This document shows, piece after piece, positions 15,392 through 22,714 of a stretch of 28,507 nt of DNA; positions within the stretch are counted from its first letter, which is position 1, and every line of letters starts with the position of its first letter. The stretch covers positions 7,529-36,035 of the forward strand of contig HF999648.1 in assembly GCA_000434055.1 (NCBI GenBank), in the 5' to 3' direction. This DNA is from Ruminococcus sp. CAG:488 (GTDB lineage: Bacteria > Bacillota > Clostridia > Oscillospirales > Acutalibacteraceae). A model generated the notes under the pieces. The model had not been told where the DNA came from and ran no database searches. It saw nothing but the letters and a program-made list of their open reading frames with translations. The translations under genes were made by a program, and so were the position numbers.

Positions 15392-16348
15392 TCAATAGCC
15401 GAAATTCGAATAATGCGCGCCGTTCTTTCCAAGTGTCGTCATTTCGGCAGTAAGGCCGACGGTGGTAACCTTGGAGTCGGAAATACAGCTTGCGTACCAT
15501 TCGATATCAATGAATTCCGAGGTCAGCGGATCAATTTCACACTTGATAAAACAATCCTTATAAACAAAATCAAATGATTCGACGTTTGATTTTGCACCGC
15601 CCACCTCATTTTCGTTCCCGATCTTCTTTTTAGCCTCATCATATGAATCGCAGCCGAGAACTCTTACTATCCGACTGTTTTCGGTCGGATTCTTTTCGTC
15701 CTTAAATTTGACAGTCAGCATGTAATGACCATTTTTATTTTTAAAGCATTCGACATCTGCATAACGGGAAATGTCGGAGCTCTCAATCGCACCGAGCATT
15801 TTATCGGCTGAATCATCGCTCTTTTGCTTTATTATACTTGAATAGCTTTTGTTATAGCTGTTTTCTTTTTTCGTTCTCTCTTCAATCTCTCTGAGCCTTG
15901 CGGCGCTAATCAAGGGATTCTTAGAGCTGACCTTTATATCGTCAACGTTGTTTGAAAAGTTTTCAAGCAATGTGTAAGAAGGCCTAAATCTTTTTGCTTT
16001 TTCAATCGCCTTGTTATAAGTTTCAACTGCTTCTGCCGAATCAACGGTTTCACCGTCTTCTGCTTTGAAACGGTCGATTATTCCGACCGTATATCTGAGA
16101 ATTTCAAGTGCATCTATCGAATTAACGCTTTTATCGGCATTGACATCGGCGCGAAAAAACGCTTCCGAAGGAAGCTCAAGGTTGCCGACACAATACTTGA
16201 GAACCGCCAAAGCGTCGGCGGAGTTAACCGTCGAATCTCCGTTTACGTCTCCGAGGCGAACACTTTCGGCACCGCACGCCACAGGGTACGACACAACAGC
16301 GGCAAGAGAAAGAAAAACTGATATTGCTTTTTCGGTAAATTTTCGCAT
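15392..16348 (-). CDS. Secreted protein with N-terminal dockerin, unknown C-terminal part
   Basis: The frame is open from 16549, but the ATG at 16348 has AAGGA eight bases upstream and starts a signal peptide (MRKFTEKAISVFLSLAAVV), giving 318 residues. The upstream extension overlaps the promoter and is not coding. Right after cleavage comes a type I dockerin with repeats DVNGDSTVNSADALAVLKY and DVNADKSVNSIDALEILRY. The remaining 220 residues include a Lys/Glu-rich helical stretch (about residues 80-190). A beta-rich C-terminal part follows, containing NGHYMLTVKFKDEKN and FIDIEWYAS, that I do not recognise. No enzyme motif is evident. It should be exported and held by a cohesin. A perfect-consensus promoter drives it, divergent from the next dockerin gene. 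Confidence 0.78.
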   Translation of the reverse strand: MRKFTEKAISVFLSLAAVVSYPVACGAESVRLGDVNGDSTVNSADALAVLKYCVGNLELPSEAFFRADVNADKSVNSIDALEILRYTVGIIDRFKAEDGETVDSAEAVETYNKAIEKAKRFRPSYTLLENFSNNVDDIKVSSKNPLISAARLREIEERTKKENSYNKSYSSIIKQKSDDSADKMLGAIESSDISRYADVECFKNKNGHYMLTVKFKDEKNPTENSRIVRVLGCDSYDEAKKKIGNENEVGGAKSNVESFDFVYKDCFIKCEIDPLTSEFIDIEWYASCISDSKVTTVGLTAEMTTLGKNGAHYSNFGY

Positions 16349-16400
16349 CTCTTTCATCCTTATCAACAAAAATGCATAAACACTCATGCTATTTTTAAAA

Positions 16401-16429
16401 ATTATATAACAAACATGATAAGATGTCAA
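16401..16429 (-). promoter_or_regulatory. Perfect-consensus promoter of the N-terminal dockerin gene
   Basis: Minus strand: TTGACA (16424-16429), 17-bp spacer, TATAAT (16401-16406). All 12 hexamer positions match the sigma-A consensus. The predicted start is about 45 nt before the ATG at 16348. Confidence 0.8.
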
Positions 16430-16516
16430 TAGCCAATTTAAGCTAAAAAAAGAGCAACTTAAACCGGAAAAAGAGATACTATTTAAAAGCTGTTTATCCC
16501 TCTGCCCGGGTAGCCG

Positions 16517-16545
16517 TTGACATTTTGCGAAATATACTATATAAT
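16517..16545 (+). promoter_or_regulatory. Perfect-consensus promoter of the Ig-like/dockerin operon
   Basis: TTGACA (16517-16522), 17-bp spacer, TATAAT (16540-16545). All 12 hexamer positions match. The predicted start is near 16552. The 87 bp between this and the opposed promoter hold no clear palindromic operator. Confidence 0.8.
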
Positions 16546-16579
16546 ACAATTAACTTAATTATATATCGGAGGAATGGAA

Positions 16580-17437
16580 ATGAAGAAAATATCATCTTTG
16601 TGTGCCGTAATCCTTGCAGCGGTTATTATGATTTCGTGCCTTATGATACCGGCCTCGGCAGTCAACTCCAAAGTCGTGCGCAAACCTGACAGCACAACCT
16701 TCTATCAGGGCGTTGATTGGATGTACTCAAAAAGCGGCGAAATCCTCTTGATGAAGGGCGGACTCAACCTCTCAGGCACATCAATTTCTTACAATAACAA
16801 AACCGTAGATTATAAAAAGAGTAATTTCGGTCCCAATATGTATGCAAAAAGCAATTCCGGCACATGGCAGGCAGGCAAGAATACAATTCGTATTTACTGC
16901 GACAGCTTTGACGGGGTATATGCTCTTTGCGAGGTCTATTTTGCTTCTGTTACCAAAATAAGCATTGTCAGAACTCCCAAAACGAAGCTTGTCGTCGGGG
17001 TCGAATGGAACTACGGCATCGGCAAGGACGTTGAAATGACTAAATACGACCTCACAGGTACGATTATCAGCGCAACATATGACAATGCCGCTACACAAAC
17101 CGTTGAAGCTCCGAATGCATGCTTGAACTGGTCGATTCCGGATGATACAAACGAGGTTTTGCCGACAGACGATACACTTTATATAACCTTCTGCGGCAAA
17201 AAAGCTCCGTTTAATGTAACATTTGTTACCGAAACAAGCTTTTCAAAGGGCGATGTAAGCTTGGATAAAAAAATCAACGCTTATGATGCGCTGAATCTTC
17301 TTCAGTATGCAACGGGTTCAATTACCCTCAGTCCGACGCAGATAGGTCTCGGCGATATCGACGGCAACAAAAAAATAAATTCTGCCGACGCGTTGTATAT
17401 TCTTCAATATGTTGTCGGAATAAAGAATTCGCTTTGA
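16580..17437 (+). CDS. Secreted Ig-like domain protein with C-terminal dockerin
   Basis: 285 residues. An ATG at 16574 abuts the GGAGG ribosome site; the ATG at 16580 has seven-base spacing and is the better start. A signal peptide (MKKISSLCAVILAAVIM, cleavage after ASA) is followed by two tandem repeats of about 90 residues. The first opens KVVRKPDSTTFYQGVDW and the second ISIVRTPKTKLVVGVEW; both then show a LxGTxIS-type strand. This pattern resembles bacterial Ig-like (Big_3) domains. The C-terminal dockerin repeats are DVSLDKKINAYDAL and DIDGNKKINSADAL. It is probably a non-catalytic adhesive or binding subunit. The next gene starts 18 bp downstream with its own strong site, so they form an operon. 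Confidence 0.78.
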   Translation: MKKISSLCAVILAAVIMISCLMIPASAVNSKVVRKPDSTTFYQGVDWMYSKSGEILLMKGGLNLSGTSISYNNKTVDYKKSNFGPNMYAKSNSGTWQAGKNTIRIYCDSFDGVYALCEVYFASVTKISIVRTPKTKLVVGVEWNYGIGKDVEMTKYDLTGTIISATYDNAATQTVEAPNACLNWSIPDDTNEVLPTDDTLYITFCGKKAPFNVTFVTETSFSKGDVSLDKKINAYDALNLLQYATGSITLSPTQIGLGDIDGNKKINSADALYILQYVVGIKNSL

Positions 17438-17455
17438 TTAAAAGGAGGATGAAGA

Positions 17456-18466
17456 ATGAAAGCATTTCAGAAAATTATTTGTGCGATAGTTTCTCTGTCG
17501 GTCGTTGCTGCGACAATGACATGTATGGCTACCTCATCATCGGCAGTTGCAAACACTCCGGGCGATGTAAACAGTGACGGCTCGGTAAACTCTTTTGATG
17601 CGCTTTCGGTCGTTAGATACTGCACGGGTGCCGATACACTCACCAAGGAAGAAATCGTTGCCGCAGATGTTGACCTTGACGGCAAGGTTACATCAACCGA
17701 CGCTCTCTATATTCTCCAGTTCTCGGCAGGAATTATTGACAGATTTCCGGCTCAGACAGATGCGGGACGAGTTCATCTTTTCGGCAATTTCTACTATGAC
17801 AAAGCAACCGGCAAAGTAACGAATACGGACGGCTCCGGTCTCCTCGGCTTTTCGTATGATGCAAAGGACGGAGCATTTTACGCCTCAACATATGCCTGGC
17901 AGAGGACGTTCGGCTATACATATCTTTATGACGTAGCCGCACCGCTGATTTTATGTAACTTTGATACAAGCCGTATCTTCTTCGAATACAACGATATGGA
18001 ATGGATGGTACAGCTTTGGAAGGGTCAGTACGGCGCAACTTTCAACGGCTGCGAGGTTGGTCTTTACTATCGTGATTTTGACGATGACGAGCTTGTTGAT
18101 GCCAACGGCAGAAAGTTCTATAAGTGCGCCGATGACGAAATGCTTATGCAAATGGAGCTTACAATGTATAAGAACGATACTATGTTCTTCCATCGCAGCA
18201 AGCAGTATTCATGGTGGCTCACAGGCTTTAAGCTCGGCACTCTCGATTCGCTCGGCTACTCCGCGGAATCCACTCAGGTTCTTCGTTTAAGTGCAACAAT
18301 TTATTTTACCGAAGAGGAAATGATGGACGCCTTTATCGGCGGACTTGAAAAATGCACAGAAATTGAGCACAACGCATCAAAGAAAAAACGTCAGATTAAA
18401 TTTGCAAACGGCAACGGCTATGTTGTCAACAGAGCCCAGAAATCCGTAACATTCTCATGGGTTTAA
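17456..18466 (+). CDS. Secreted dockerin/DUF4474-like protein
   Basis: 336 residues with an AAAGGAGG site seven bases before the ATG. A signal peptide (about residues 1-30) is followed at once by a dockerin with repeats DVNSDGSVNSFDALSVVRY and DVDLDGKVTSTDALYILQF. Residues about 100-336 contain the segments AWQRTFGYTYLYD, FFEYNDMEWMVQLWKGQYGA and CEVGLYYRD. From memory these match the DUF4474 family of clostridial proteins of unknown function, although no database was searched. The conserved Trp/Tyr-rich strands suggest a ligand-binding or enzyme pocket, but nothing catalytic can be named. It is co-transcribed with the Ig-like/dockerin gene and ends at a strong terminator. Confidence 0.78.
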   Translation: MKAFQKIICAIVSLSVVAATMTCMATSSSAVANTPGDVNSDGSVNSFDALSVVRYCTGADTLTKEEIVAADVDLDGKVTSTDALYILQFSAGIIDRFPAQTDAGRVHLFGNFYYDKATGKVTNTDGSGLLGFSYDAKDGAFYASTYAWQRTFGYTYLYDVAAPLILCNFDTSRIFFEYNDMEWMVQLWKGQYGATFNGCEVGLYYRDFDDDELVDANGRKFYKCADDEMLMQMELTMYKNDTMFFHRSKQYSWWLTGFKLGTLDSLGYSAESTQVLRLSATIYFTEEEMMDAFIGGLEKCTEIEHNASKKKRQIKFANGNGYVVNRAQKSVTFSWV

Positions 18467-18479
18467 TCGAAAATAACAA

Positions 18480-18513
18480 AAAACCTACCGCAGTTCAAGC
18501 TACGGTAGGTTTT
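18480..18513. terminator. Bidirectional terminator after the dockerin/DUF4474 gene
   Basis: Stem AAAACCTACCG/CGGTAGGTTTT with a 12-nt loop. It is followed by T residues on the plus strand and by TTTTTTG on the minus. It separates the convergent dockerin operon and the dtxR-type gene. Confidence 0.85.
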
Positions 18514-18554
18514 TCTATGTCATACCATATATAACATACTAAGAAACTTATTGC

Positions 18555-18920
18555 TTAATCTTTCGGAAAATGGCCTTTGATAGCCGCAAAAGATTCGTCG
18601 CTGATGTCATGCTCTATCTTGCATGCGTCCTCGGCGGCAATTTTCGGGTCAACTCCCAGCTTCACAAGGAAATCCGTCAGAACGGTATGGCGCTCATAGA
18701 TTTTCTTTGCAACATAAAGTCCGTCGGCAGTTAAAGTGATGTAGCCGTCTTTATCGACAACAATATAGTCGCCGCTTTTGAGCAGACCGACAGCACGGCA
18801 TACGCTTGGCTTGGAAAAGCCCATATACTCGGCAACATCAAGCGACCTGACGGCGCTGCTTTTCTTTGAAAGAATATATATAGTTTCGAGATACATCTCT
18901 CCGGATTCCTGTAAATGCAT
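18555..18920 (-). CDS. DtxR/IdeR-type iron-dependent repressor
   Basis: A 121-residue metal-dependent repressor lacking the C-terminal SH3 domain of long DtxR proteins. Residues 1-65 form the winged helix-turn-helix (RSLDVAEYMGFSKPSVCRAV). Residues 66-121 form the dimerisation and metal domain (ERHTVLTDF then DACKIEHDIS). Metal ligands expected from DtxR are present as Met9, Cys100, Glu103 and His104. Met and Cys at these places are the iron-type DtxR set, whereas MntR has Asp and Glu there. Ancillary-site His78 is present, but the residue aligned with DtxR His98 is Ala. It faces the feo operon, where four likely operators lie, so it probably represses ferrous iron uptake when iron is plentiful. 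Confidence 0.88.
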   Translation of the reverse strand: MHLQESGEMYLETIYILSKKSSAVRSLDVAEYMGFSKPSVCRAVGLLKSGDYIVVDKDGYITLTADGLYVAKKIYERHTVLTDFLVKLGVDPKIAAEDACKIEHDISDESFAAIKGHFPKD

Positions 18921-18949
18921 AATAAAGCCTCCAAAATTACACTTCTAAC

Positions 18950-18978
18950 ATTATATCACAACAATCAAATAAATTCAA
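18950..18978 (-). promoter_or_regulatory. Promoter of the dtxR-type gene
   Basis: Minus strand: -35 TTGAAT (18973-18978), 17-bp spacer, perfect -10 TATAAT (18950-18955) with an extended TG. The leader is about 23 nt with TTTGGAGG. None of the four feo-type palindromes overlaps it, so autoregulation is not evident. Confidence 0.65.
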
Positions 18979-19032
18979 GCTCAGTTATGGTTATCTTTCT
19001 TATTACGAACTCACAAAAATAAATAGTATTTT

Positions 19033-19050
19033 AGTTAGACGTAGCTAACT
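19033..19050. promoter_or_regulatory. Feo operator-like palindrome 1
   Basis: AGTTAG-N6-CTAACT, an inverted repeat of the same family as the sites at 19141, 19173 and 19763. It lies about 55 bp upstream of the feo -35 box, between the divergent dtxR-type and feo promoters. It may be an auxiliary repressor site. Confidence 0.55.
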
Positions 19051-19104
19051 GTTTGTTCATACTGACAAATATCGTCGTAAAAACAAAAAAATTCGTTTTT
19101 TATA

Positions 19105-19133
19105 TTGACATTTCTGCTTTTTGGCGATAATAT
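19105..19133 (+). promoter_or_regulatory. Promoter of the feoA-feoA-feoB operon
   Basis: -35 TTGACA (19105-19110, perfect), 17-bp spacer, -10 TAATAT (19128-19133). The expected start near 19140 falls at the edge of operator 2, so a bound repressor would block initiation. Confidence 0.6.
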
Positions 19134-19140
19134 ATTTTTA

Positions 19141-19156
19141 GTTAGCGAGAGCTAAC
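19141..19156. promoter_or_regulatory. Feo operator-like palindrome 2
   Basis: GTTAGC-GAGA-GCTAAC, a perfect 6+6 bp palindrome at the predicted feo transcription start. It resembles the inner part of DtxR-family boxes (TTAGGTTAGCCTAACCTAA). Confidence 0.7.
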
Positions 19157-19172
19157 CTTATTTAAAGCCTTC

Positions 19173-19190
19173 GGTTAGTCTAAACTAACC
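19173..19190. promoter_or_regulatory. Feo operator-like palindrome 3
   Basis: GGTTAGT-CTAA-ACTAACC, a perfect 7+7 bp palindrome in the untranslated leader, 32 bp after the start of operator 2. That is about three helical turns, so two dimers could bind on one face. Confidence 0.65.
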
Positions 19191-19211
19191 TGCGAAAGTG
19201 AGGGATTAGCT

Positions 19212-19424
19212 ATGATGCCTTTGGCACTTGCAGATGTCGGTGAAATGAACACCATTAAAAAAATCGGCGGAAGTCCGGAAGTTAAGAAACATCTTGAAAA
19301 TCTCGGGTTTGTTGTCGGTGGAAACGTGATGGTCATTAACACGCTCGGCGGTAACGTTATCGTCAACGTGAAGGAAGCCAGAGTCGCTATAAGCGAAGAA
19401 ATGGCAAGAAAAATAATGATCTGA
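19212..19424 (+). CDS. feoA: FeoA-domain protein (first copy)
   Basis: A 70-residue SH3-like FeoA protein, which assists the FeoB ferrous transporter at its cytoplasmic face. Typical features are LADVGEMNTIKKIGG, then the HLENLGFVVGGNVMVIN turn, then VNVKEARVAISEEMARKI. It is the usual length. A GTGAGGG site precedes two adjacent ATG codons; the first is used here. Downstream, two small hairpins (about 19424-19437 and 19434-19452) occupy the 64 bp before the second feoA, and could tune expression of the following genes. Confidence 0.92.
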   Translation: MMPLALADVGEMNTIKKIGGSPEVKKHLENLGFVVGGNVMVINTLGGNVIVNVKEARVAISEEMARKIMI

Positions 19425-19488
19425 TTCGTAATCGAATACCAAAAAGGTATTTCAAATAATCTGTACAATATTAAGGAGGATGAGACAG

Positions 19489-19710
19489 ATGAAAACTTTA
19501 AAGGAAGCAAAGGTTGGCTCTACGGTCAAGGTTGTCAAGCTCCACGGTGAGGGCGCAGTTAAGCGCAGAATCATGGACATGGGCATCACAAGAGGCGTTG
19601 AGGTTTATATCCGTAAGGTTGCTCCGCTCGGAGATCCTGTTGAAGTTAACGTCCGCGGTTATGAGCTTTCGCTCAGAAAAGCCGACGCTGAAATGATTGA
19701 GGTTGAGTAA
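19489..19710 (+). CDS. feoA: FeoA-domain protein (second copy)
   Basis: A 73-residue FeoA paralogue. The ATG at 19480 abuts the GGAGG site; the ATG at 19489 lies nine bases after it and gives the natural start MKTLKEAKVGSTVKVVK. The SH3-like core is visible as RRIMDMGITRGVEVYIRKVAPLGDP and VNVRGYELSLRKADAEMI. It is clearly divergent from the first copy, as in other clostridial feoA-feoA-feoB operons, where the two may contact different faces of FeoB. The gap to feoB (87 bp) contains a T-tract hairpin and a further operator. Confidence 0.92.
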   Translation: MKTLKEAKVGSTVKVVKLHGEGAVKRRIMDMGITRGVEVYIRKVAPLGDPVEVNVRGYELSLRKADAEMIEVE

Positions 19711-19731
19711 ATCGTCTTAACTGACACATAC

Positions 19732-19753
19732 GGGGATTGACCCCTATTTTTTT
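19732..19753 (+). terminator. Weak terminator or attenuator before feoB
   Basis: GGGG-ATTGA-CCCC hairpin followed by TATTTTTTT. The 4-bp stem is short, but the T-tract is strong. Partial termination here would give less feoB than feoA message unless the local promoter is active. Confidence 0.4.
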
Positions 19754-19778
19754 GAAATTACGATTAGCATAAGCTAAT
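19737..19778 (+). promoter_or_regulatory. Possible internal feoB promoter with operator 4
   Basis: TTGACC (19737-19742), 16 bp and TACGAT (19759-19764) form a moderate promoter. The perfect palindrome ATTAGC-ATAA-GCTAAT at 19763-19778 overlaps its -10 box and matches the operators before feoA. feoB may thus be separately iron-regulated. Confidence 0.5.
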
Positions 19779-19797
19779 TGAAAGAGAGGAATTTGGT

Positions 19798-22296
19798 ATG
19801 AATTTACGTATTGCCCTTGCGGGTAACCCAAACTGCGGTAAAACCACGTTGTTCAATGCGCTGACCGGTTCAAATCAGTATGTTGGTAACTGGCCCGGCG
19901 TTACGGTTGAAAAAAAGGAAGGTAAGCTCAAAAAGCATGACGGCGTTATCATCACCGACCTTCCGGGTATTTATTCACTTTCTCCGTACACCTTGGAGGA
20001 GGTTGTTGCAAGAAATTATCTTATCGGTGAACGCCCCGATGCAATTCTTAATATCATCGACGGTACAAACCTTGAGAGAAACCTTTATCTTACAACCCAG
20101 CTCACAGAGCTCGGAATACCGGTTGTAGTCGCAATCAACATGATCGATGTCGTTAAGAAAAACGGCGATAAGATCAACATTCAGGAGCTTTCACACCAGC
20201 TCGGCTGCAAGGTAGTTGAGATTTCCGCCCTTAAGGGAACAGGAATTCACGAAGCGGCGGAAGCGGCTATCGACGCTGCAAAGAACGGCAAGACAGTTCC
20301 TATGCACACCTTTTCAGGTTGCGTTGAGCATGCTATCGCTCATATCGAGGAAGCGGCTGTTCACAATATGCCCGAGGAGCAGCAGAGATGGTACGCCATT
20401 AAGATTTTTGAGCGTGATGACAAGGTTCTCGGAAATCTTAATATAGACAAGGCTGTTATGGACCACATTGAGTCCGACATTAAAGCGGCTGAGAAAGAAA
20501 TGGACGACGACGCAGAGTCCATCATAACAAACGAGAGATATATCTACATATCCTCAATCATCAAAGCTTGCTACAAGAAAAAGAATGCCGGAAAGCTTTC
20601 AACATCGGATAAGATTGACCGTGTTGTTACAAACCGTTGGCTTGGACTTCCGATCTTCGCCGTTATCATGTTCCTTGTTTATTGGATCGCAATGGTCGGT
20701 GTCGGTGCTCCTGCAACGGACTGGATGAACGACGGTGTGTTCGGCGACGGCTGGCACCTCTTCGGAATCGGCTCATCCGCTTATAGCGAAAAGGCCGATA
20801 ATTATACAAATGCAACGGAAGCTGCACAGGCATTTGTTGATTTCGACACAGAGGCAGAAGACTTCGACGCAGATAAGACAGTTGAAAAACTCAAAAACTT
20901 CAAGACCGACAAGCAGTCGGCGGTTATCGGCGTTGAAGACGAAGAGACGCTCGCTATCAACGACATGACAGCTTACTACAGCGAGATTCCCGCAAATGCC
21001 GATAAAGATTCAACAATCGGTATGACTTATCTTGAGGCTGTTGATTACCTCAGCAAAAACGGCTTTGACGAGCCCGATCCGGCTGACTACGGCGTATGGG
21101 TTCCGGGTATCCCGACACTCATCGGAAACGCTTTTGAAAACAGCAATGTTGCCGATTGGCTTCAGGGACTTGTCCTTGACGGTATCGTAGCCGGTGTCGG
21201 TGCGGTTCTCGGCTTCGTTCCTCAGATGCTTGTTCTTTTCCTCCTTCTTGCATTCCTTGAAGGCTGCGGCTATATGTCACGTATAGCCTTCGTACTTGAC
21301 CGTATCTTCAGAAAGTTCGGTCTTTCGGGTAAATCCTTCATCCCGATGCTTATCGGTACAGGCTGCGGCGTTCCCGGTATCATGGCTTCAAGAACCATCG
21401 AAAACGAGCGTGACCGCCGTATGACAATCATGACAACAACATTTATTCCCTGCTCGGCTAAGGTTCCGTTTATCGGAATGATCGCAGGTGCACTCTTCGG
21501 AGGCTCGGCTATTGTTTCGACTTCGGCTTACTTCATCGGTATGCTTGCAATCATCTGCTCCGGTATCATGCTTAAGAAGACAAAGATCTTCTCCGGCGAT
21601 CCTGCTCCGTTCGTTATGGAGCTTCCGGCTTACCACTGGCCGACAGTTTCAAATGTTCTCCGCTCAACATGGGAGCGTGGCTGGTCATTCATCAAGAAGG
21701 CAGGTACGATTATCCTTCTTTCAACAATCTTTGTTTGGTTCACATCTTACTTCGGTATTGTTGACGGAGCATTCAGAATGCTTTCCGAGGACGAAATCGA
21801 TTCCTCCATCCTTGCAAAGATCGGTAGCGTAATCGCTGTAATATTCAGACCTCTCGGCTGGGGCAACTGGCAGGCAGCCGTTGCATCGATCACAGGTCTT
21901 GTTGCAAAGGAGAACATCGTCGGTACGCTCGGTATTCTCTACGGCGGCGGAGACGGAACGGTTTACAGCAACATTGCAGCAGCCTTCACAGGTATCACTG
22001 CTTACTCATTCCTCGTATTCAACCTTCTTTGCGCTCCCTGCTTCGCAGCAATCGGTGCTATCAAGCGTGAGATGAACAACGCTAAATGGACATGGTTCGC
22101 AATCGCTTATCAGTGCGGTTTTGCATACTGCATCGCACTCATGGTAACTCAGTTCGGCAACATCTTTGTCGGCAAGGCAAATGTTATCGGCATCATCGTT
22201 GCGGCCGCTATCCTTATCGGTATGATCTATATGCTCTTCTTCAAGAAGTACACCGAGGCTACAAAGCTTACTCAGAACGTAAAGGTTAAAAAATAA
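19798..22296 (+). CDS. feoB: Ferrous iron transporter FeoB
   Basis: An 832-residue inner-membrane Fe(II) importer. The N-terminal G domain shows G1 GNPNCGKTT (residues 9-17), the switch region NWPGVTVEKKEG, G3 DLPG, G4 NMID and G5 SALKGTG. A helical guanine-dissociation-inhibitor region follows to about 270. The membrane part carries both gate motifs, including PCSAKVPFIGM and KENIVGTLGILYG, and a GCGVPG loop. Length exceeds the common 670-770. The excess is an acidic segment of about 120 residues after the first membrane helix (about 314-436), predicted to lie outside. No residues essential for GTP binding are lost. It is probably repressed by the DtxR-type protein. Confidence 0.96.
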   Translation: MNLRIALAGNPNCGKTTLFNALTGSNQYVGNWPGVTVEKKEGKLKKHDGVIITDLPGIYSLSPYTLEEVVARNYLIGERPDAILNIIDGTNLERNLYLTTQLTELGIPVVVAINMIDVVKKNGDKINIQELSHQLGCKVVEISALKGTGIHEAAEAAIDAAKNGKTVPMHTFSGCVEHAIAHIEEAAVHNMPEEQQRWYAIKIFERDDKVLGNLNIDKAVMDHIESDIKAAEKEMDDDAESIITNERYIYISSIIKACYKKKNAGKLSTSDKIDRVVTNRWLGLPIFAVIMFLVYWIAMVGVGAPATDWMNDGVFGDGWHLFGIGSSAYSEKADNYTNATEAAQAFVDFDTEAEDFDADKTVEKLKNFKTDKQSAVIGVEDEETLAINDMTAYYSEIPANADKDSTIGMTYLEAVDYLSKNGFDEPDPADYGVWVPGIPTLIGNAFENSNVADWLQGLVLDGIVAGVGAVLGFVPQMLVLFLLLAFLEGCGYMSRIAFVLDRIFRKFGLSGKSFIPMLIGTGCGVPGIMASRTIENERDRRMTIMTTTFIPCSAKVPFIGMIAGALFGGSAIVSTSAYFIGMLAIICSGIMLKKTKIFSGDPAPFVMELPAYHWPTVSNVLRSTWERGWSFIKKAGTIILLSTIFVWFTSYFGIVDGAFRMLSEDEIDSSILAKIGSVIAVIFRPLGWGNWQAAVASITGLVAKENIVGTLGILYGGGDGTVYSNIAAAFTGITAYSFLVFNLLCAPCFAAIGAIKREMNNAKWTWFAIAYQCGFAYCIALMVTQFGNIFVGKANVIGIIVAAAILIGMIYMLFFKKYTEATKLTQNVKVKK

Positions 22297-22419
22297 ATCT
22301 AAAGAAAAAAACACACAATTGAGGTGTGCGAATGCAAAATATACAGAAAACGATTTATGCAAAACGTGCACCGCAATTTGTGCAATATTCCATAATCCCA
22401 TGTGAAAGGAACTGATATT

Positions 22420-22587
22420 ATGATTTCATGGATTTCACAAAACCTTGCAACCATTATTATATGCCTTGTGCTTGCGCTTATCGTCACCTTGATAATTGTG
22501 GGCCTGGTGAGGGATAAGAAAAAAGGCAAATCCTCCTGCGGTTGCAACTGTGCGAACTGTGCAATGAGAGGTTCCTGCCATAAATAG
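22420..22587 (+). CDS. FeoB-associated Cys-rich membrane protein
   Basis: A 55-residue single-pass membrane protein: a helix (NLATIIICLVLALIVTLIIVGLV), a basic KKKGK stretch, then a Cys-rich tail CGCNCANCAMRGSC with five cysteines. This layout is the FeoB-associated Cys-rich family (PF12669), which follows feoB in many Firmicutes and may handle ferrous iron or electrons at the membrane. An upstream GTG at 22402 is in frame, but AAAGGA lies nine bases before the ATG at 22420. The TAG stop falls within the 37-nt repeat described at 22584. Confidence 0.88.
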   Translation: MISWISQNLATIIICLVLALIVTLIIVGLVRDKKKGKSSCGCNCANCAMRGSCHK

Positions 22588-22620
22588 ATTTTAGATGTTA
22601 GATGGCAGACATCAGATTGC
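22584..22620 (+). repeat. 37-nt intergenic repeat, copy A
   Basis: Begins ATAGATTTTAGA and is purine-rich. It matches copy B (23734-23770) at 28 of 37 positions in direct orientation. The pair flanks the DMT transporter gene. The rest of 22621-22714 holds no gene; an 8-bp inverted repeat TTGCGCTT/AAGCGCAA lies at 22682-22713. Confidence 0.6.
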
Positions 22621-22714
22621 TTTTGAATTAAATTGCAGATTTTAATTTTGCCTGTCTTATATCTTTAATCTATAATGCAAATTGCGCTTTCAAAACGATT
22701 CGTCTAAGCGCAAG

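Noticed and set aside
16349..16549. N-terminal 67-residue extension of the dockerin protein frame
   Set aside because: It covers the perfect-consensus promoter and lacks a ribosome site; the start at 16348 gives a clean signal peptide.
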